Notes: generated by a model from the letters alone, not told the origin. A DNA stretch of 34,154 nt from Bacteroidales bacterium UBA1256 (GCA_002308195.1 DBVU01000018.1:1465-35618), one strand, 5' to 3'; shown: positions 26,645-34,154, numbered from the stretch's first letter. Made by a program: numbers and translations.

Positions 26645-27421
26645 ATGAACTCTTCATCCGCCAAAGAACGCAGGGCGCTGATTATGCGCCAGTTAGAGCA
26701 AAAAGAGGAGGTTGTAGTAACCGAACTCAGCCGCGAAACCGGCATATCGGAGGTTACTATTCGTAAAGACCTAACCATTCTGCAAAATCGAAACCTTTTA
26801 ATCCGTACGCGCGGGGGTGCGATGCGCAAACCCGTCGAGAATCAAAATGAGGACACCGCTATTTCGAAAAAGCGGATGTTCAATTTCCGCGAAAAAGAGC
26901 GCATTGGAGAAGAAGCTGTCAAAATGATTAAGGAGGGCGACTTCATCATGCTGGACTCCGGAACTACGACGCTGGAGATAGCGCGCCATCTGGACAAATT
27001 CCACCATCTGCGTATCCTGACCAATTCGATGAACGTAGCCACCGAACTGATGAACTACAAGCGTTTTGATGTAGTGCTGCTTGGGGGAAACATACGCGTC
27101 AATAGCCATTCGGTGGTCGGACCGTTGGCGCTGTCCGTACTGCACAATTTCAGCGGATACAAACTTTTCCTAGGGGTTGATTCGTTCTCTGTGGAGAATG
27201 GAGTCTCTACTCCCAATCTGGAGGAAGCGTTGCTCAATCAACTGATGATTCAGCAAGCAAACAAAGTGATTGCTGTCTTCGATTCGTCCAAATTCAACAA
27301 ACGCAGTTTCGTACATATTGCTAATGCCAACGAGCTCGACTGTATCATTACCGATAGCGCTATTCCCGCAGGCCTTTCCTCTAAACTGAAAGGACTCAAT
27401 ATTGATGTAAAGATCGTATAA
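26645..27421 (+). CDS. DeoR-family transcriptional regulator
   Basis: This 258-residue cytoplasmic regulator has an N-terminal winged helix-turn-helix of the DeoR type at about 5-60 (ERRALIMRQLEQ, VTELSRETGISEVTIRKDL, RTRGGAM). The C-terminal DeoRC sugar-phosphate sensor domain shows MLDSGTTTLEIARHL, TNSMNVATELM, LLGGNIR, LGVDSFSVENGVSTPN and VIAVFDSSKFNK. Family members are usually repressors released by a phosphorylated sugar. The frame opens with TTG at 26636, but the ATG at 26645 fits the family start and lies 35 bp after the -7 box. It is divergent from the PUL operon, with an operator-like array between, so it likely controls both. Confidence 0.93.
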   Translation: MNSSSAKERRALIMRQLEQKEEVVVTELSRETGISEVTIRKDLTILQNRNLLIRTRGGAMRKPVENQNEDTAISKKRMFNFREKERIGEEAVKMIKEGDFIMLDSGTTTLEIARHLDKFHHLRILTNSMNVATELMNYKRFDVVLLGGNIRVNSHSVVGPLALSVLHNFSGYKLFLGVDSFSVENGVSTPNLEEALLNQLMIQQANKVIAVFDSSKFNKRSFVHIANANELDCIITDSAIPAGLSSKLKGLNIDVKIV

Positions 27422-27455
27422 AAAGATCAAAAACGCACAAAAAAACGCAGAAAAA

Positions 27456-27487
27456 TTTGCGTATATAAAAATATTGTAGTACTTTTG
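27456..27487 (+). promoter_or_regulatory. Promoter of the cysK leader
   Basis: TTTG at 27456-27459 and TACTTTTG at 27480-27487 with a 20-bp spacer match the Bacteroidota consensus. Transcription would start near 27494, about 14 nt before the leader-peptide ATG. It begins only about 35 bp after the stop of the DeoR gene and gives cysK its own transcript. Confidence 0.78.
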
Positions 27488-27507
27488 CAACGAATTTAAA
27501 ACAAGTA

Positions 27508-27564
27508 ATGCTAACAGTCAGCCTCTATAATGCATGTTGTTGCGATACGCCTGAATGGGTGTAG
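27508..27564 (+). CDS. Cysteine-rich leader peptide of the cysK attenuator
   Basis: This is an 18-codon open frame, MLTVSLYNACCCDTPEWV, followed by TAG, right after the predicted transcription start. Three consecutive Cys codons (TGT TGT TGC, 27535-27543) sit just upstream of the antiterminator strand. The gene downstream is cysK, whose product makes cysteine. This is the classical layout of ribosome-mediated attenuation: the peptide itself needs no function; ribosome position on the Cys codons is the signal. A run of three of the rarest amino acid in an 18-residue peptide is very unlikely by chance. Confidence 0.82.
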   Translation: MLTVSLYNACCCDTPEWV

Positions 27565-27633
27565 CTTGGACGCGTGCATAGGCAAAAGACTATATCGTTG
27601 AACGGCTTACCCATCCAGAGGTGAGCCGTTTTT
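27549..27633 (+). promoter_or_regulatory. Cysteine-responsive transcription attenuator (antiterminator/terminator switch)
   Basis: Three competing helices are visible. Terminator: AACGGCTTAC (27601-27610) with GTGAGCCGTT (27621-27630), 10 bp including one G-U pair, followed by TTT to give five Ts. Antiterminator: ATGGGT plus AGC (27555-27565) with GCT plus ACCCAT (27605-27614), using up the terminator's 5' arm. Anti-antiterminator: GCCT plus ATG (27549-27557) with CATAGGC (27577-27583). A ribosome stalled on the Cys codons leaves 27555-27565 free and favours read-through. A ribosome at the TAG (27562-27564) covers it and favours termination. Confidence 0.78.
27601..27633 (+). terminator. Intrinsic terminator within the cysK leader
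   Basis: A 10-bp stem (27601-27610 with 27621-27630), a 10-nt loop and a run of five Ts ending at 27633, all located 57 bp before the cysK start. The T tract is short, as expected for a regulated terminator. Confidence 0.75.
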
Positions 27634-27690
27634 GATACAGGTAGGACTCCGAATGTAAGCCAAATTATTAATCTTCTAAATATCAATCTT

Positions 27691-28596
27691 ATGATTTACC
27701 AACAACTGACTCAACTGATTGGCCGTACGCCGCTACTGGAGATTGCGGGTATCGAAGGCCAAGAGGCACGCATCATTGCCAAACTCGAGTATTTCAATCC
27801 GGGAGGAAGTGTCAAAGACCGTATTGCTCTTGCGATGATAGAAGACGCGGAGCAGCGAGGCATTTTGCGTCCGGGCGCCACTATCATTGAGCCGACGAGC
27901 GGCAATACGGGCGTCGGACTGGCTTGGGTGAGCGCAGCAAAAGGATACAAAGCCATACTGACTATGCCGGAAACGATGAGCGTGGAGCGTCGCAATCTGC
28001 TGAAAGCCTATGGTGCTGAACTGGTGCTGACGCCAGGGGCTGAAGGAATGAAGGGCGCAATAGCCAAAGCCGAAGAACTGCGTAAGGCTACTCCGGGCGC
28101 TGTTATCCTAGGCCAGTTTGTCAATCCTGCTAATCCTGCAATCCATGAGCGTACTACAGGAGAAGAGATATGGGCGGATACCGAAGGAAAAGTTGATATC
28201 TTCGTTGCCGGAGTAGGCACAGGAGGTACAGTTAGTGGTTCGGGCAAAGCGCTGAAGAAGCACAATCCCGCTATTCGCGTGATAGCCGTTGAGCCGGCTT
28301 CGTCGGCTGTTCTCTCAACCGGCGTAGCGGGCAAACACCGCATACAGGGTATCGGCGCAGGTTTTGTTCCCGACACCTACAATCCGGCCGTAGTTGACCA
28401 GATTCTGACCGTTACAGACGAAGATGCTTTTGCCGGCAAACATCTGTTGGCGCAGAAAGAAGGATTGCTGGTCGGCATTTCTTCCGGCGCAGCTTTCTCG
28501 GCCGCACTACGCCTGGCGCGCGACAAAGCCAATGCCGGCAAAACGATTGTTGTCCTGCTGCCCGACACAGGTGAACGATACCTATCGATGGAGTAA
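27691..28596 (+). CDS. cysK: Cysteine synthase (O-acetylserine sulfhydrylase) CysK
   Basis: This 301-residue cytoplasmic PLP enzyme turns O-acetylserine and sulfide into cysteine and acetate. Seen in sequence: IGRTPLLEI near the N-terminus, the PLP lysine Lys42 in [12 protein letters not shown], the substrate loop [13 protein letters not shown], the phosphate-binding glycine loop [23 protein letters not shown], and the C-terminal [10 protein letters not shown] and [11 protein letters not shown] that hold the PLP ring nitrogen. Length fits the family. It stands alone with its own promoter and attenuator upstream, and is followed by a repeat pair and a terminator. Control by Cys supply is inferred from the leader. 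Confidence 0.97.
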   Translation: MIYQQLTQLIGRTPLLEIAGIEGQEARIIAKLEYFNPGGSVKDRIALAMIEDAEQRGILRPGATIIEPTSGNTGVGLAWVSAAKGYKAILTMPETMSVERRNLLKAYGAELVLTPGAEGMKGAIAKAEELRKATPGAVILGQFVNPANPAIHERTTGEEIWADTEGKVDIFVAGVGTGGTVSGSGKALKKHNPAIRVIAVEPASSAVLSTGVAGKHRIQGIGAGFVPDTYNPAVVDQILTVTDEDAFAGKHLLAQKEGLLVGISSGAAFSAALRLARDKANAGKTIVVLLPDTGERYLSME

Positions 28597-28603
28597 CAAG
28601 ACG

Positions 28604-28734
28604 AAAAAATGTACTCTGATTAAGATTTTGCCTCTATGGGAGTATAACGTGGTTTGACCGAGACTTTAACCTGACAGGAACGAGAGCACTACCTGACATT
28701 TTCGACCTCAAAAAATGTACTCTCATTAAGATTT
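28604..28734. repeat. Pair of 25-bp direct repeats downstream of cysK
   Basis: AAAAAATGTACTCT, one variable base, then ATTAAGATTT occurs at 28604-28628 and 28710-28734 with a single mismatch (G versus C). They flank about 80 bp of non-coding DNA. The copies might be the scars of a small excised or inserted element, or a duplicated 3' untranslated segment. No ORF or transposase-like sequence lies between. Confidence 0.75.
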
Positions 28735-28740
28735 ACAACA

Positions 28741-28770
28741 AAAACAGCCCGCATTTCTGCGAGCTGTTTT
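28741..28770 (+). terminator. Terminator between cysK and the converging beta-helix gene
   Basis: AAAACAGC (28741-28748) pairs with GCTGTTTT (28763-28770) and CGCA with TGCG around a TTTC loop, with one C/A mismatch, followed by CTTTTC. The symmetrical A/T flanks would let it act in both directions for the two converging genes. Confidence 0.82.
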
Positions 28771-28799
28771 CTTTTCTAAACGCCCCAAGGGGCCACAAA

Positions 28800-28827
28800 C
28801 GGCGAAGCCTCTAAACGCGGCTTGCCG
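28800..28827 (-). terminator. GC-rich hairpin after the beta-helix gene
   Basis: CGGCGAAGCC can pair with GGCTTGCCG with a single bulge around a 9-nt loop, just 15 bp past the stop of the minus-strand gene. There is no T tract, so it may protect the RNA 3' end rather than terminate alone. The terminator at 28741-28770 follows. Confidence 0.4.
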
Positions 28828-28841
28828 CTCTCTACTTTTGC

Positions 28842-30650
28842 TTAGCGAACTACTGCACCTTGAGCGTTGTACTTCACACCATTCTTAATGATGTAGAGTT
28901 GACCGTTCTCAATGAACTTAATGGCTTTTACTCCATCTTCGATATCGTTCAAACCTGTTGGGATCTCACCGGTGGTGAAATGTACTTCTATACCGAAATA
29001 TCCCCATCCGTTATATCTGGTGTACCCGGTTCCATTTTGGTTGACAGTCAGGTTGAGTTCATCCAGTATTACCTGTGTATTATCCTGCATCGGGAATGCA
29101 TAACCGTCCTTCGGCCCGATAGCAATATCAAACCTATAAGCAGTATTGGCTGCCAAAGTACTATGATCATCCACAAAAGGGCCTTCCTCTGTGTAGAATC
29201 GGAAGCGGGTTATCTCATAGTTAGCACCAGCAGGGAGCGTAACCAGACTTGCGAATGTGTCAAACAAGGCATCTCCCTTATTGATTATAGGTTCTACAGC
29301 ATCACCTGCTTGCGGAACAGTCACATCGAGTGTAATGTCTTTAATCACTTCTACACCCTTAGCATTGTAAACGGTGAAGACGATGTCATTGCCCTCGCAG
29401 TTAACTGTTACTTCGGTCTCACGGAGACTGAAAGCAGAGAGATAAAATACAACACCTGCACCTTGGATTGCATATTGATTTGCAGCCAGCGAGAAAGTAC
29501 CAAATGCTGCGCTTGGGAAGGTCATATAAATACCTGTTTCATCTGCAAAGCCCGGCTTTTGGATATTAACAACACCTACATTGTCTGGTTTGCAAACTTT
29601 GAATTGGCTACCAAATGTTTGCTCAGGACTTCCATCACCCAGGAAATCAATATGATCCCAATCGCATCCTGCAGGAGCTGCCGGCCACCAACGCGGGTCA
29701 CCAAGGTTGCTACCATCTGTGCCTGCGGCAAGAGCTGGAGAAGCTGCGCCAAGGGTGTAGTCGCCATTTGCTGCGTCAGCAAACAAGGGATCCTCTACAA
29801 TATTGTCCGTACGGGTGGTTGCTGAGCTATAACCCGCTGAATTATACGAAAGACAATTAGAAACCGTACCGGCTACGCATTCTACAGACTTATAGGTATT
29901 CTCAGCCGGCTGTACGAAAATACAATTGCTTACAGACAAATTCTCTGACTTCTGCCAATAGATAGCTCTCTTCGGGTGATTATAGAAAGTACAATGATCT
30001 ACATTCAAAGTCGTTGTATGCTCTGCATCCGGAGCATTATAGTAAATGACGTCATAAGCTTCTGCGATATTAGCAAAAGTAGAGTTCTCAATGGTTAGTG
30101 CATTGCAGGACTGATTGTCGCCGGACTCGTTGGTAATATGTACTGCACTTCTCTTGTTATTATAGAAATAGCAGTTACGAATGGTAATAGAATTCCATCT
30201 TCTGTTAGCACGTTGCGTGTAGAGAATATAACTCGGATATCCTGTGAATTCACAATCCTCGAAAACTACATCTTCTTCACCCGTTGAGGCACTGTACGAA
30301 CGAGCGCAATAGTCTGAAGCGCCAAGAGGATCTGCATCGCCATTGCGCCAGCCGGCACCATCAAACTTAAGACCTTTGAACGTAATATCCGCTCCGCCTT
30401 CTACTCGGAAATAGTAACGGTTTGCGATCACAGGCTTTGCTCCTTCAGCGGCTTTAATGGTAAGATTGATTTTCATGTCGAAGTTTCCTTCTTCATAATA
30501 AATACCATCACCTAATTCAAGAACATCACCTGCTGCTGCAGCAGCAACAGCAGCCTTAAGCGTATTGACGCCCGAGGAAACAGAAGTTGTTGCTGCATTC
30601 ACTGCCAATGCTATCAGCATAGCAGCAAAACATGTAAATAATTTTCTCAT
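28842..30650 (-). CDS. Secreted right-handed beta-helix protein (PL6-like) with T9SS-type tail
   Basis: This 602-residue protein has a signal peptide MRKLFTCFAAMLIALAVNA. Residues about 20-320 look like a parallel beta-helix: LKAAVAAAAAGDVLELGDGIYYE is the opening typical of chondroitinase-B/alginate-lyase (PL6) relatives, followed by rungs such as DITFKGLKFDG, VVFEDCEFTGY, SITIRNCYFYNN, ALTIENSTFAN and TLNVDHCTFYNH. Next come DPLFADAANGDYTLGAASPAL, beta-sandwich-like sequence, and the C-terminal sorting tail KFIENGQLYIIKNGVKY. Lyase residues cannot be verified, so it may be a lyase or only a binding protein. It has its own promoter at 30734-30765. Confidence 0.85.
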   Translation of the reverse strand: MRKLFTCFAAMLIALAVNAATTSVSSGVNTLKAAVAAAAAGDVLELGDGIYYEEGNFDMKINLTIKAAEGAKPVIANRYYFRVEGGADITFKGLKFDGAGWRNGDADPLGASDYCARSYSASTGEEDVVFEDCEFTGYPSYILYTQRANRRWNSITIRNCYFYNNKRSAVHITNESGDNQSCNALTIENSTFANIAEAYDVIYYNAPDAEHTTTLNVDHCTFYNHPKRAIYWQKSENLSVSNCIFVQPAENTYKSVECVAGTVSNCLSYNSAGYSSATTRTDNIVEDPLFADAANGDYTLGAASPALAAGTDGSNLGDPRWWPAAPAGCDWDHIDFLGDGSPEQTFGSQFKVCKPDNVGVVNIQKPGFADETGIYMTFPSAAFGTFSLAANQYAIQGAGVVFYLSAFSLRETEVTVNCEGNDIVFTVYNAKGVEVIKDITLDVTVPQAGDAVEPIINKGDALFDTFASLVTLPAGANYEITRFRFYTEEGPFVDDHSTLAANTAYRFDIAIGPKDGYAFPMQDNTQVILDELNLTVNQNGTGYTRYNGWGYFGIEVHFTTGEIPTGLNDIEDGVKAIKFIENGQLYIIKNGVKYNAQGAVVR

Positions 30651-30733
30651 AATGATTAAAAATTTGGTTAATAGATTGGTTAATTAATAACGATATATGT
30701 TAATAATTTCGTTTCTTCTTTCGCTTTTCGGCA

Positions 30734-30765
30734 CAAAAATACTGCTTTTTTCACAAAAGAGCAAA
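30734..30765 (-). promoter_or_regulatory. Promoter of the beta-helix protein gene
   Basis: On the minus strand TTTG (30765-30762) and TATTTTTG (30741-30734) are separated by 20 bp, matching the Bacteroidota consensus. It leaves an AT-rich leader of about 75 nt before the ATG at 30650. Confidence 0.7.
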
Positions 30766-30809
30766 TATTTATACAAAAAAGTGGATTTTTTGGTATATTT
30801 TTTGCCTTG

Positions 30810-30849
30810 CTTTGCTACCTCCGCCCTTATGCGGGCGAAAGCAGCAAAG
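30810..30849 (-). terminator. Hairpin terminator after the phosphoesterase fusion gene
   Basis: On the minus strand CTTTGCT pairs with AGCAAAG (outer stem, 30849-30843 with 30816-30810) and CGCCC with GGGCG (inner stem), 15 bp past the stop codon. The tail is A-rich rather than T-rich, so termination strength is uncertain, but its position separates this gene from the promoter of the next. Confidence 0.55.
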
Positions 30850-30863
30850 CAGACAATCAAATT

Positions 30864-33800
30864 TTATTCTACTACCTCGCCAAGCATGTTAAAGGTACGG
30901 CCGTTCTTGCGGATGAATATCTGTCCGTTGCGGATGAACTTCTCACCATCGTTCACATTGCTATCCGTACGAATTTCCTCAACGCCCGTAGCTGTGCCGT
31001 GAGGACGTGTACGCTTCACATTGATGGTATTGAAGACCGTCTTGGCTCCTGTATTTTTATCAAGATAATAGGTGATTACCTCTATACCCTCGTTCGTTAC
31101 ATTGAAGCGTGTCCATGACGGAGTACCGGGTTGACCGAACTTAGAAGTAAAGAGATCAAACAGGTTCTCTACATTGTGGTGTTTGTAGTCAAACAAGATC
31201 GAAGGATCTGTTGTATATTCCTCTTCCATATCTGCGCGGCTATACGGCTCGTAGCGCTTACGACCGCAAGTTGCGCCGATGAAATAGAGTGTACCGTCAT
31301 TGGTGGTGAAGGTACCGCCTTCCAGACCGGTTGCATTGGAACTACGATCATATCTCTTCTTCATTTCCGGATATAAGCGTACGGTATCGGTTACAGAACC
31401 CTGAACAACCGTCTTGGTATCCGGATTAACCGGGCCGATAACTTCGTAGCAGTGGTCATGACCCTGGATAGCCAAGTCTATCTCACATTCCTTGAAGATA
31501 GGCAACATCAACGTACGAATCAGCGTACACTCGTCATCCGTATGGTGACCGGCACCGGAGAACACATTCTTGTGCGAAAGGGTTACACGGTATTTGGCCG
31601 TTGGATGAGCCTCAATCTGCTCGAGGAACCAGTTGCGGATATCCTGTGTAAAATATTTCGAGTGCATCTCGCTCTCATGCGTACCCGACTCACGCCACCA
31701 GTCTTGCATCGAGAAGACAAGGAAGAGTACATCACCATATTGGAAACTATAGGTAATACCCTTGAACTGCGGTTTCACTTCTGCTCCGTTGGCAAATCCC
31801 CAATCGGTATTGAAGTGGTAGTCGTAGTTCAACGATGGACTGTCATCATGGTTACCATCGGTCGGAACAAAGGCCATCTTGTTCAATGCCGGACGCATTG
31901 ATCCTTCGAACCAGCGTTCCCATTGCCACTCAGAGTTGGTAGCACCACCCGTATCAACAAAGTCGCCGGGGAAGAGACAGAACTTCGCATCCGTTTCATG
32001 CTGCACTACAGCATTAGCACATTGGCGAGCTTGTTCTATATATTCAGCATCCTGTATATGGCTATCGGTCATGTAAATGAACGAGAAGTTGCCTTGGTTC
32101 GCATCCTTCGTTACGAACTGACCTATTTCGCTCCAATGACCATCGAAACCGACACGCCAACTATAGGTTGTACCCGGAGTCAGGTTCGTAGCTATTGCCT
32201 TGTGGCTTACGTAATTAAATTTCGTATTACGCGGCAGACCGGCTGCAGTACAGATATCGTATTTCGGACTCTCACTGGCCTGAATCGGCGTATAGTGCAG
32301 TTGGGCGTTCTGAGTGTTCGCGCTAAAGGTCAGCACGCCGTTAACCGATGCGAAATCTTCTGCAGTAGCATTGGCCATCGGGAGCAACTGAACTACACCG
32401 TCCGTGATGCCGCCGTTAGTAAACCAGCAGAAACCCATATTGGTTGCAGGGTCGCCATTGAAAGTAGCAATCTGGTTATATGGTTGCTCCTTCGGCTGCA
32501 ATTCAGAGATACGTTGATTCATAACAACCAATTTCTCCGCAATGATAGTGATATCCGCTTCCGGATCTACACTATCAATCTTAGCTTCTGTTTTAGCCAC
32601 TAAGAACGGTATAAAACTCGGAATAGTATAATCCTCAATCTGATAAGTAGCCTCAGCGTCTAATACTTCTTGCGGATATTTCACCGGCTTCACAATGATT
32701 GTAGCCGATGCTGTAAAGCCTCCATCCTCGGTCTCAACCCAAGCCGTTGTCGTTCCTTCACTAACACCGATTACCTTTCCTTTATCAATGGTAGCAATCG
32801 TTGGATCTTCAATAGACCAAATCACACGCTTGTTATTTGCATTAGCAGGTTCTACTTGTGCCAGTAATGTTCCTTTCGACCCTACACTCATTGTGAGCGT
32901 TGCCGGACTAATTGTAACGCCAGTTACAGCAATAGTTGTCGCATTGGGGTCATATTCATAAGCACCTATATCCGCACCTTCACCTATTGTACGCACTACT
33001 CCTTCAAGGTCTTTTTCAGGAGCCTTTGACGCATCTGCTTTGTCTAAAAGGGCAACGGAAGCATTTGTAAGCGAGAAATCAGCCTGACGCATGATAGTAA
33101 TCTCGTTTGCATTCGTAGGAATACCCACAAAGCTAGACGGGTTAAGGAAATTCGGACCATCCACGGCCGTATTATCTTTGTTCAACGATACGCTCATGAA
33201 CTCAGACGAAGAACCATCATCCGTAACATTGTTACCCTTTGTAGCAGAACTGGAAATCTTATTCACATGCTCGGTGAATGAATCGGGAGCTTTATTACCC
33301 CAGAATACATTGTTATAAGCGATACCACCGCCTATGTATGAACCTGCATATTGGCTACCATAGTTATTGGCAAATGTACAGTTGATAACTTGACTTTTAG
33401 TATTGCCATCCGGAACATAAACACCTCCGGCGTCAGGCCAACCGGCAACTGTAGCAGCATTGTTATGGAATACGCAGTTGCGAACGATACAGGAATCTTG
33501 GTTGCTAATCGCTCCATATTTGCCGCCACAACCGCGAATAATGGTATTTTCAACCACTCCTCCTTCCTTATTATAGATAGCGCCCCCATGACTTTTTGAC
33601 TCACAAAGTTCAATAACGCAATGGTCAATCAAGCCACCTTTGTTGTAAATGGCGCCGCCATAACTGCTTCTTGCTTTGCAAGAAATAATTTTACAATTAC
33701 GTATGACAGGTTGCGCACCGCCTCCGCTAACAACATAGATGGCACCGCCACTGGATCCTTCGCAGTTGCGGATAACGCAATTGCTGAGGGTCATATTGGC

Positions 33801-34154
33801 ACGTATATTCACCGCACCTCCCTCATATTGAAAGTTGTTGTTTTGCAAAATTAGACCATCAATAACAATCGGGCTTGCAGGCGGATTATCATACTTAGTG
33901 ACAAGTCTATCGCCGCTGCCTAAATCCGTTCCATCCAGAATGGTTTCAAATACTTCAATGTCGCGCACTCCTGTTTCGGCATTGTAACCACCCAAATAAG
34001 TAGCACCGTTTTGCGTAGAAAGGCGCTCACCGTATACGCCTTCTGCAATAAACATCGTATCTCCGACACCCACATCCCAAATAGCACCGGCGATGGTGGT
34101 TTTGGCATTCGCCCATGACTTACCGTCACCGTCATTACCCGTTGGGCTGACGTA
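30864..34154 (-). CDS. Beta-helix / Ig-like / purple-acid-phosphatase-like fusion, 5' end missing
   Basis: The frame stays open to the right edge, so the start lies outside; 1096 residues are visible. Counting from the first visible codon, YVSPTGNDGDGKSW opens a right-handed beta-helix (to about 400) with rungs such as MTLSNCVIRNCEG and GGAIYNKGGLID. A Big_2-type Ig domain follows (about 410-490; VTGVTISPATLTMSVG). A fibronectin-like purple-acid-phosphatase N-domain (about 615-680; LTPGTTYSWRVG) leads to a calcineurin-type metallophosphoesterase with all five metal blocks: D697-x-H699, GD 730-731, GNHD 767-770, His861 and GHDH 898-901. The last residues (KFIRNGQIFIRKNGRTF) form the shared sorting tail. 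It should be exported and hydrolyse a phosphoester outside the cell; the substrate is unknown. Confidence 0.9.
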   Translation of the reverse strand, partial: YVSPTGNDGDGKSWANAKTTIAGAIWDVGVGDTMFIAEGVYGERLSTQNGATYLGGYNAETGVRDIEVFETILDGTDLGSGDRLVTKYDNPPASPIVIDGLILQNNNFQYEGGAVNIRANMTLSNCVIRNCEGSSGGAIYVVSGGGAQPVIRNCKIISCKARSSYGGAIYNKGGLIDHCVIELCESKSHGGAIYNKEGGVVENTIIRGCGGKYGAISNQDSCIVRNCVFHNNAATVAGWPDAGGVYVPDGNTKSQVINCTFANNYGSQYAGSYIGGGIAYNNVFWGNKAPDSFTEHVNKISSSATKGNNVTDDGSSSEFMSVSLNKDNTAVDGPNFLNPSSFVGIPTNANEITIMRQADFSLTNASVALLDKADASKAPEKDLEGVVRTIGEGADIGAYEYDPNATTIAVTGVTISPATLTMSVGSKGTLLAQVEPANANNKRVIWSIEDPTIATIDKGKVIGVSEGTTTAWVETEDGGFTASATIIVKPVKYPQEVLDAEATYQIEDYTIPSFIPFLVAKTEAKIDSVDPEADITIIAEKLVVMNQRISELQPKEQPYNQIATFNGDPATNMGFCWFTNGGITDGVVQLLPMANATAEDFASVNGVLTFSANTQNAQLHYTPIQASESPKYDICTAAGLPRNTKFNYVSHKAIATNLTPGTTYSWRVGFDGHWSEIGQFVTKDANQGNFSFIYMTDSHIQDAEYIEQARQCANAVVQHETDAKFCLFPGDFVDTGGATNSEWQWERWFEGSMRPALNKMAFVPTDGNHDDSPSLNYDYHFNTDWGFANGAEVKPQFKGITYSFQYGDVLFLVFSMQDWWRESGTHESEMHSKYFTQDIRNWFLEQIEAHPTAKYRVTLSHKNVFSGAGHHTDDECTLIRTLMLPIFKECEIDLAIQGHDHCYEVIGPVNPDTKTVVQGSVTDTVRLYPEMKKRYDRSSNATGLEGGTFTTNDGTLYFIGATCGRKRYEPYSRADMEEEYTTDPSILFDYKHHNVENLFDLFTSKFGQPGTPSWTRFNVTNEGIEVITYYLDKNTGAKTVFNTINVKRTRPHGTATGVEEIRTDSNVNDGEKFIRNGQIFIRKNGRTFNMLGEVVE

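Noticed and set aside
1..34154. tRNA, rRNA, CRISPR array, insertion sequence or phage genes
   Set aside because: No cloverleaf, regular spacer-repeat pattern or transposase/integrase motif was recognised on either strand.

Overview
The window reads as a chromosomal piece of a Bacteroidales bacterium (Bacteroidota). The signs are a SusC/SusD pair, promoters of the TTTG-N19/20-TAnnTTTG type, no consistent Shine-Dalgarno sequences, lipoproteins followed by acidic or proline-rich linkers, and five secreted proteins sharing a short C-terminal motif that looks like a type IX secretion (T9SS) sorting tail. Genus cannot be read from this sequence. No tRNA, rRNA, CRISPR array, transposase or phage gene was seen.

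Layout. (1) 1-523: a long non-coding leader with tandem repeats and one clear promoter. (2) 524-10167, plus strand: a tight six-gene operon, potA-potB-potC-potD (polyamine ABC importer) followed by a giant TPR protein and an outer-membrane beta-barrel protein, closed by a hairpin terminator. PotC carries an unusual signal peptide plus periplasmic domain at its N-terminus. (3) 26389 down to 10250, minus strand: a polysaccharide utilisation locus (PUL). In order of transcription it encodes a lipoprotein amidohydrolase, a GH36 alpha-galactosidase-like lipoprotein, SusC (broken by a frameshift), SusD, a surface glycan-binding-like lipoprotein, a strong internal terminator, a DUF4874/DUF4832 lipoprotein, a GH31 enzyme, an EamA transporter, a secreted CBM-like protein, and two tandem paralogous beta-propeller-like secreted proteins. 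(4) 26411-27421: a divergent promoter region packed with TTTCG/CGAAA half-sites, and a DeoR-family regulator that probably controls both itself and the PUL. (5) 27456-28596: cysK preceded by what looks like a complete ribosome-mediated cysteine attenuator: promoter, 18-codon leader peptide with three consecutive Cys codons, antiterminator and terminator. (6) 28842-34154, minus strand: two large secreted proteins, a parallel beta-helix (PL6-like) protein and a beta-helix/Ig/purple-acid-phosphatase-like fusion that runs off the right edge.

How it works together (inference): the PUL would bind and import an alpha-galactoside-type glycan through SusCD, trim it with GH36 and GH31, and be repressed by the DeoR protein until a sugar-phosphate accumulates. 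This differs from the usual control of SusCD loci by hybrid two-component or ECF-sigma systems. The cysK leader is the most striking regulatory element. The SusC frameshift means that glycan import is either lost in this strain or the base is an assembly error.
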